In this document: positions 60,036 to 64,000 of the stretch, piece by piece
How positions within the stretch are numbered: position 1 is the stretch's first letter
Layout: every line of letters begins with the position of its first letter
Origin: Draconibacterium sp.
GTDB lineage: Bacteria; Bacteroidota; Bacteroidia; Bacteroidales; Prolixibacteraceae
Length of the DNA stretch: 64,000 nucleotides
NCBI GenBank assembly: GCA_016705335.1
Contig: JADIYN010000009.1
Span: forward strand, 1-64,000
Direction of reading: 5' to 3'
Position numbers and translations under genes: made by a program
The notes under the pieces: model-generated
Seen by the model: the letters and a program-made list of their open reading frames with translations, nothing else
Databases searched by the model: none
Told to the model about the DNA's origin: nothing

Positions 60036-61289
60036 TTAATTAACTTTTTCAAATGTTTTAAATGGTTTTAAACGTTGTAACAATGTGGGGTGCGAGTAAT
60101 GGAAAAACACATATTTCGGGTGAGGTGTTAAATTGCTCAGGTTTTTTACCGACAGCTTTTTTAGTGCGGAAGCGAGTGATTCGGGATTAAAGTTTTGGGC
60201 TGCAAAGGCATCGGCCTGGTATTCGTTTTTTCGCGAAAGCAAATTCATGAAAATACCCAACACAAAAGAAACCGGCGTATATAAAACCCCAAAAGCTACC
60301 AAACCAATATGGAAATTTGGAACTTCAACTCCAAGTGCCTGGCTCAGGTTTTCGTTATTGATAAGTAATGAAAAAATAAACAACACAATTCCGGTTTGAA
60401 CCGAACCAATAAGTAAACCCTGAATTACGTGCTTCTTTTTGTAATGCCCGATTTCGTGTGCCAAAACAGCAACAATTTCATTGGTTTCCATTTCATTGAT
60501 TAACGTGTCATATAAAACAATTCGTTTTTTCGCGCCAAAACCTGTAAAATAGGCATTGGCTTTTGTTGATCGTTTTGAGCCGTTGATAACAAAAATATTG
60601 TCGAGTTTAAAACCCACTTTATCGGAGAACTTTTGAATTGCATCGCGCAATTCACCTGCTTCCAGCGGGGTTTGTTTGTTGAAAAGAGGTACAATGAGGT
60701 TGGAATAAAACATGGCCATGAAAACAGAAAATGCAGAAATCAAAATCCAGGCATAAATCCAAAACATGTTTTGAGTTTTCTGGTAAATCAATATAATTAT
60801 CGCCAGTAAACCGCCGCCAATTAAACCACCAATTAACCAGCCTTTTATGGTATCGAGCACAAAAGTTTTGGGAGTAGTTTTGTTAAAACCGTATTTCTCT
60901 TCAATTACAAAAGTATCGTAAACCGAAAATGGCATGCTTAAAATATCAGATGCAAACATTATCAAACCAAAGAAAAACAGCGCTGCAACTATAGCATTTG
61001 CTGTAATTCCCCAGGCCAGCGAATCTACAAATGCAAATCCAAAAAACAGGAACATTGCAAGTGTTAAAGCAAAACTAAAGCTACTTGAAAGCAATCCAAA
61101 CCGGTTATTTTCGCGCTGGTATGCTTGTTGCTTTTTGTATTTCTCTTCGTCGTAAATTCCTTTAACCTCTTCGGGCAAAACATCGCTCATCGTTTTGGTA
61201 TTCAGGTAATCCAGGTATTTTTCGAATAAAAAATCGAGTACAATTATCGCGATGATAATAAAGAAAAGTATTTCGTGCATAGCTGTCAT
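60036..61289 (-). CDS. M48-family membrane protease (Ste24/CAAX-protease-like)
   Basis: A 417-aa multi-spanning zinc protease of the Ste24 type. The HExxH motif is in VLAHEIGHYKKKH (residues ~283-295) and the third ligand in EYQADAFAA (~351-359). About seven membrane helices include ILFFIIIAIIVLDFLFE at the N-terminus, and the KTFVLDTIKGWLIGGLIGGG and QTGIVLFIFSLLI segments. NKQTPLEAGELRDAIQKFS and NAYFTGFGAKKRIVLYDTL are conserved Ste24 features. Bacterial members perform membrane-protein quality control rather than CAAX processing. The ATG at 61289 is used; a second, three codons later, is also possible. Confidence 0.93.
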   Translation of the reverse strand: MTAMHEILFFIIIAIIVLDFLFEKYLDYLNTKTMSDVLPEEVKGIYDEEKYKKQQAYQRENNRFGLLSSSFSFALTLAMFLFFGFAFVDSLAWGITANAIVAALFFFGLIMFASDILSMPFSVYDTFVIEEKYGFNKTTPKTFVLDTIKGWLIGGLIGGGLLAIIILIYQKTQNMFWIYAWILISAFSVFMAMFYSNLIVPLFNKQTPLEAGELRDAIQKFSDKVGFKLDNIFVINGSKRSTKANAYFTGFGAKKRIVLYDTLINEMETNEIVAVLAHEIGHYKKKHVIQGLLIGSVQTGIVLFIFSLLINNENLSQALGVEVPNFHIGLVAFGVLYTPVSFVLGIFMNLLSRKNEYQADAFAAQNFNPESLASALKKLSVKNLSNLTPHPKYVFFHYSHPTLLQRLKPFKTFEKVN

Positions 61290-61316
61290 TTTGAGGGAAC
61301 AAATATGAAGAAAGAG

Positions 61317-61405
61317 AGTTCAGAGTTCAAAGTTTAAAGTTTAAAGTTTAATCCCAGAGCTAGTTCGAGACATGGAGTCCAGAAGTAGAAAAGTTTAGAG
61401 TTTAA
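61317..61405. repeat. 7-bp tandem repeats (AGTTYAA type)
   Basis: Five consecutive heptamers at 61317-61351 (AGTTCAG, AGTTCAA, then AGTTTAA three times), and two more at 61392-61405 (AGTTTAG, AGTTTAA). They occupy the gap upstream of the M48 gene and downstream of creD. Same period as the other patches. Confidence 0.85.
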
Positions 61406-61481
61406 GAACGGTGACAACACTGATTTTACAGATTCATGCTGTTAAATCAGAATTGTCATCGTTCAAAATATTCTTTGGCAC

Positions 61482-62804
61482 TTACATATTATACCAATTA
61501 ATTTTTCGTGTAAAAAACATGATCAGCGCCAAAACTGCGAATAAACCAATACTTCCGGCCAGTAATGCAAACGACTCCAACTGAAGTAAAATAAAAATAA
61601 ATCCAAACGAAGTAGCCAGTATTAAGGTGAGAATAAATGAATTGGACCATTTTTTAAGAAATGTGCGTGAATAAAGCAAAACCATTAAAATTACAGATAC
61701 TGCGGAAATTAAATATCCAAAATTAAAACCAATTTGCTCAGATACTGAAAGCAGTAAAAGGTAAAAAATTAGTATCGAAATCCCGACAAGAATATATTGA
61801 AATGGATGAATACGCTGTTTGGTAATAATTTCATTTAAGAAAAATGATAGAAATGTGAATAAAATTACCAAAATACCATATTTGGCACTGCGCATATTTT
61901 TTTGATAATGATCGGCAACAGTAACCAACTTAACTCCAAAATCACTGTCGGTAACAGAATACGAATTATCTTTCCAGGCTTGCGGAAAATTGCGGTTAAA
62001 GTGCAAAACCTTCCAGTTTGCTGTAAATCCTTCTTGTGTAATTTCTGAATTTTCGGGAAGAAAATTGCCAACAAATCCAGGGTCATTCCAGGCTGATTTC
62101 ATTTTAACTTCGGTAACCTCGCCAAGTGGTGCAAACTCTAATGATTCAGCGCCTTTCAGTGTAAAGTTGCATGCAAACTCCCCAGGAAAAGCATTTGCAA
62201 TATCTGCCGGTAGTTTTATGGTAATTCCATCTTTTCCCAGCACCGAGTTTTCAATTCCGGGAGAAAACATGAATTTCCTGTCGTTCCAGTTTAACTCAGC
62301 CAATTCACTGATACCACGTAAATCATTTATTCCAACAGATAGTTCAGCTTTATCCCACAACAACAATTCGGGATCTATTTTTAAAGCTTCAAAATCGGGT
62401 GCAACAAAGTACCCAGAAATAGCCACTTTCGATTCATAAACCATTACGTCGTAAATACTCCGGTGACGCTGTTCAGGAAATAATTCGCCTTCAACTTTTA
62501 GTAATTTTGGAAGGAAGTGACTTTGCCTGATTTCCTCGCTGTAAACTTTCTTGTCATTATCGAAAACCTTTTCAATATAAGGTATTGTTAAAACCGGACC
62601 ACGCACTGTGTTCAGCATCGACCATTGCTGCATTACTTCATCTTTCACCGAGAGAGCTGTTTTTTCACGTTCACCAATTAATTCCATTATCATCACTTTT
62701 GGAATCAAAAGGAAAAGAATTAAAAACCCAATTACCACCACTTTAATTGTAATCCGCCAATTTGCAGATTTAGTTTTTTCCTGAATAAAATCAATTGTTT
62801 CCAT
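61482..62804 (-). CDS. creD: CreD-family inner membrane protein
   Basis: A 440-aa protein with an N-terminal membrane helix (KVVVIGFLILFLLIPKVMIM), a large periplasmic domain (~60-310; RGPVLTIPYIEKVFDND and LPKLLKVEGELFPEQRHRSI match CreD), and five or six C-terminal helices (ILVILFTFLSFFLNEII, IHPFQYILVGISILIFYLL). CreD is an envelope-stress protein of unknown biochemistry. It is the last gene of a three-gene unit with the winged-helix regulator and a membrane protein, and its own upstream gap contains a copy of the proposed operator (62829-62850). Confidence 0.93.
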   Translation of the reverse strand: METIDFIQEKTKSANWRITIKVVVIGFLILFLLIPKVMIMELIGEREKTALSVKDEVMQQWSMLNTVRGPVLTIPYIEKVFDNDKKVYSEEIRQSHFLPKLLKVEGELFPEQRHRSIYDVMVYESKVAISGYFVAPDFEALKIDPELLLWDKAELSVGINDLRGISELAELNWNDRKFMFSPGIENSVLGKDGITIKLPADIANAFPGEFACNFTLKGAESLEFAPLGEVTEVKMKSAWNDPGFVGNFLPENSEITQEGFTANWKVLHFNRNFPQAWKDNSYSVTDSDFGVKLVTVADHYQKNMRSAKYGILVILFTFLSFFLNEIITKQRIHPFQYILVGISILIFYLLLLSVSEQIGFNFGYLISAVSVILMVLLYSRTFLKKWSNSFILTLILATSFGFIFILLQLESFALLAGSIGLFAVLALIMFFTRKINWYNM

Positions 62805-62828
62805 GTTTTTTTAATTTATTATATTTAA

Positions 62829-62850
62829 AAAGTACTTTGTATTTCAAAGT
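62829..62850 (-). promoter_or_regulatory. Proposed operator upstream of creD
   Basis: AAAGTACTTTG TATTT CAAAGT (22 bp) is a palindrome of ACTTTG and CAAAGT half-sites around 5 bp. A near-identical copy, differing at only two spacer bases, lies at 63782-63803 before the same operon's first gene. The adjacent winged-helix protein is the natural binder. Confidence 0.7.
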
Positions 62851-62865
62851 TCAAACTCAAAAAAA

Positions 62866-63162
62866 TTACTGCTGGTTTAAAATCGCCTCCAGCGCCTTTA
62901 AATGCAGGTCAAATGCTTCCCTACCCTCCGCTGTAATTTCGTAAACTGTATTTGGTTTCCGGCCAAAAAAACTTTTATGAACAGTTATGTAATCAAGCTC
63001 CTCCAACTTTTTGATATGACTTGCCAGATTTCCGTCGGTTAAATCCAGAAGCTCCTTCAATTCATTGAAAGTTGCGCTTCTGTTAACCGAAATGACTGAC
63101 ATAACTCCCAGCCGGATCTTATTATCAAAAGCCTTATTGAGCTGTTGAAATAATTCTTTCAC
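62866..63162 (-). CDS. Winged-helix transcriptional regulator
   Basis: A 98-aa regulator. The helix-turn-helix lies at residues ~28-55 (SATFNELKELLDLTDGNLAS, then HIKKLEELDYI), and the wing at KSFFGRKPNTVYEITAEG. This matches the small ArsR/MarR-like winged-helix group (HTH_34) that commonly accompanies creD in Bacteroidota. It has no ligand domain. It overlaps the membrane-protein gene by 4 bp and is flanked by two copies of a palindromic operator, so autoregulation is likely. Confidence 0.9.
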   Translation of the reverse strand: MKELFQQLNKAFDNKIRLGVMSVISVNRSATFNELKELLDLTDGNLASHIKKLEELDYITVHKSFFGRKPNTVYEITAEGREAFDLHLKALEAILNQQ

Positions 63163-63776
63163 GATTTTTTTGTTTTAGAAATGTGATCGTACCTAAAATG
63201 CATGATTGTGCCGTAAAAAATATGAATCACACCAAATCCAAATGCCCACAAAATCAGCGAGTAACCAGGTAAAAATGCTGCAATAATTCCGATTACAATC
63301 TGACATAATCCCATATAATAAATCTCCAGTCGCGTGAATTTTGCAGCATTTACCAGTGCCAGGCCATAGAAAACAAGTAATGACGGAGCGATTGTTTCAT
63401 ATAAACCACGGCTGATAAAAATACTTATTAAAATTCCGCCACTTACTAACGGGACAGCCAGGTTTAAAATCAGCATCCGGGTGCCTTTGTTCCAGATTTT
63501 ATGACCGTCGCGAATTGTTTTCCGATAGGTTAAAACAACAACCGTGACAAGTGATATCATCAAAATTACAACTGACAGAAAAAAAAGTTGCGAAACCAAA
63601 TTGCTATTTGGCAAGTCAGCGTCATGAATTAAATAATTTGCGATGATCGCGCCTATGATAGCATAAAGGCCAATCATAATTCCTGATAATCCACTCAGTG
63701 AAAGAAATCGGCTTGATTGTTCCATCATCTGCCTGATTGCTTTAATTTCATTTACGTATTGTTCCTTTTGTTCCAT
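63159..63776 (-). CDS. Integral membrane protein of the creD operon
   Basis: A 205-aa protein starting at the ATG at 63774-63776 (MEQKEQYVNEIKAIRQMMEQ); the open frame from 63815 would run through the operator. After a soluble N-terminal helix there are about six membrane helices (GIMIGLYAIIGAIIANYLI, LFFLSVVILMISLVTVVVLT, LILNLAVPLVSGGILISIFI, LGLCQIVIGII-type, ILWAFGFGVIHIFYG). No family name is known to me. It is the first gene of the operon with the winged-helix regulator and CreD, and overlaps the regulator by 4 bp. Possibly a sensor of membrane state. Confidence 0.85.
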   Translation of the reverse strand: MEQKEQYVNEIKAIRQMMEQSSRFLSLSGLSGIMIGLYAIIGAIIANYLIHDADLPNSNLVSQLFFLSVVILMISLVTVVVLTYRKTIRDGHKIWNKGTRMLILNLAVPLVSGGILISIFISRGLYETIAPSLLVFYGLALVNAAKFTRLEIYYMGLCQIVIGIIAAFLPGYSLILWAFGFGVIHIFYGTIMHFRYDHISKTKKS

Positions 63777-63781
63777 TTTTA

Positions 63782-63803
63782 AAAGTACTTTGAATTGCAA
63801 AGT
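63782..63803 (-). promoter_or_regulatory. Proposed operator of the membrane-protein/regulator/creD operon
   Basis: AAAGTACTTTG AATTG CAAAGT, 6 bp before the ATG at 63776. It matches the 62829-62850 site at 20 of 22 bases. Its position against the start suits repression by blocking transcription or initiation. Confidence 0.7.
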
Positions 63804-63912
63804 AAAATAAAACAAACAGAATTAACAAGTAATCAGAAAAAAATAAATTATCAGAATTAAACTTTTGATCTGGTTTTTATTTATCAGTAAAAAGTAAGGA
63901 AAAACAATTTGT

Positions 63913-64000
63913 TTACAATTTAAAAAACTCTTTGATAATTTGCTCGTGATCAAATGCAAGTTCGGGTAAACCGGAAACCGGAAACCACTCAGCACGGGCA
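63913..64000 (-). CDS. Nudix hydrolase, C-terminal end only (cut by window edge)
   Basis: Only the last 28 codons are in the window, read leftward to a TAA at 63913-63915. They read ARAEWFPVSGLPELAFDHEQ followed by IIKEFFKL. The E-W-F-P, L-P-x-L-A-F-D-H and Q-I-I spacing is the usual C-terminus of ADP-ribose/8-oxo-dGTP-type Nudix proteins. The Nudix box itself lies beyond the edge. Substrate unknown. Confidence 0.7.
   Translation of the reverse strand, partial: ARAEWFPVSGLPELAFDHEQIIKEFFKL

Noticed and set aside
61345..61375. Possible tRNA suggested by GTTCGAGA near 61363
   Set aside because: No acceptor stem, anticodon arm or CCA-compatible end could be built around it.

Overview
The window is about 64 kb of low-GC DNA that reads as a Bacteroidota chromosome, probably of the Marinilabiliales/Prolixibacteraceae type (an inference from protein style, not a search). 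Supporting signs are two promoters matching TTTG-N18-20-TAnnTTTG, a thrS-infC-rpmI-rplT operon, multi-PAS/PocR sensor kinases with Rcp-type receivers, an AsmA-like protein, a YbbR-coaE pair and a CreD operon. Almost all of it is chromosomal coding DNA. No rRNA, tRNA, CRISPR array or intact insertion sequence was seen.

A dominant technical feature is frequent +1/-1 frame breaks. Those I traced lie mostly at short homopolymer runs, and they hit genes that must work (thrS twice, ugd once). Many apparent broken or neighbouring partial genes are therefore one gene each, and I give the joined extents. Because of this, joined intervals are often not multiples of three. The most likely cause is residual indel error in a long-read or metagenome assembly. 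True decay is more plausible only for the RadC remnant at the left edge.

Layout: 0.4-0.9 kb, a RadC/JAB remnant with a terminator. 0.9-1.9 kb, gene-poor DNA with a perfect hairpin and a terminator. 1.9-19.0 kb, a seven-gene minus-strand cluster of very large proteins without export signals: a 74-aa coiled coil, a ~1475-aa protein, a 578-aa protein, a 954-aa protein, a ~960-aa PhoD-like metallophosphatase, a ~1300-aa DUF6603-like beta-rich protein, and a small fibre-tip protein ending in an S74 self-cleaving chaperone. This is the best candidate for an undescribed system: the order suggests a large assembly with a self-trimming tip, but the function is unknown. 19.5-21.8 kb, ugd and UDP-glucuronate decarboxylase (UDP-glucose to UDP-xylose). 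22.3-28 kb, YbbR, coaE, a TerB/J-domain protein, a MOSC protein, a lipoprotein derived from a GH127 C-terminal domain, and a MATE pump.

28.1-37.8 kb is a signalling island: a periplasmic-binding-domain/six-PAS receptor without a kinase, a PocR-PAS histidine kinase overlapping an Rcp-type regulator, and a REC-REC-PAS-kinase-REC hybrid. 37.8-40.5 kb holds DUF1801/YdeI, DUF2891 and an SDR protein. 40.6-43.9 kb is thrS-infC-rpmI-rplT with its terminator. 44.2-47 kb carries a NifX-like protein with a His-rich tail, a metallo-beta-lactamase-fold hydrolase, a chorismate mutase and an HMGL-like aldolase. 47-51 kb has a degenerate M23-type secreted protein, a sodium:solute symporter and a kinase with a pseudo-receiver. 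51-64 kb is a minus-strand run: aminopeptidase P, a Zn-ribbon Nudix protein, an esterase, a small conserved protein, an SDR, an AsmA protein, cinA, an M48 protease, an autoregulated membrane-protein/winged-helix/creD operon with two matching operators, and the C-terminus of another Nudix protein at the edge. Degenerate 7-bp tandem repeats recur in at least five intergenic spots.
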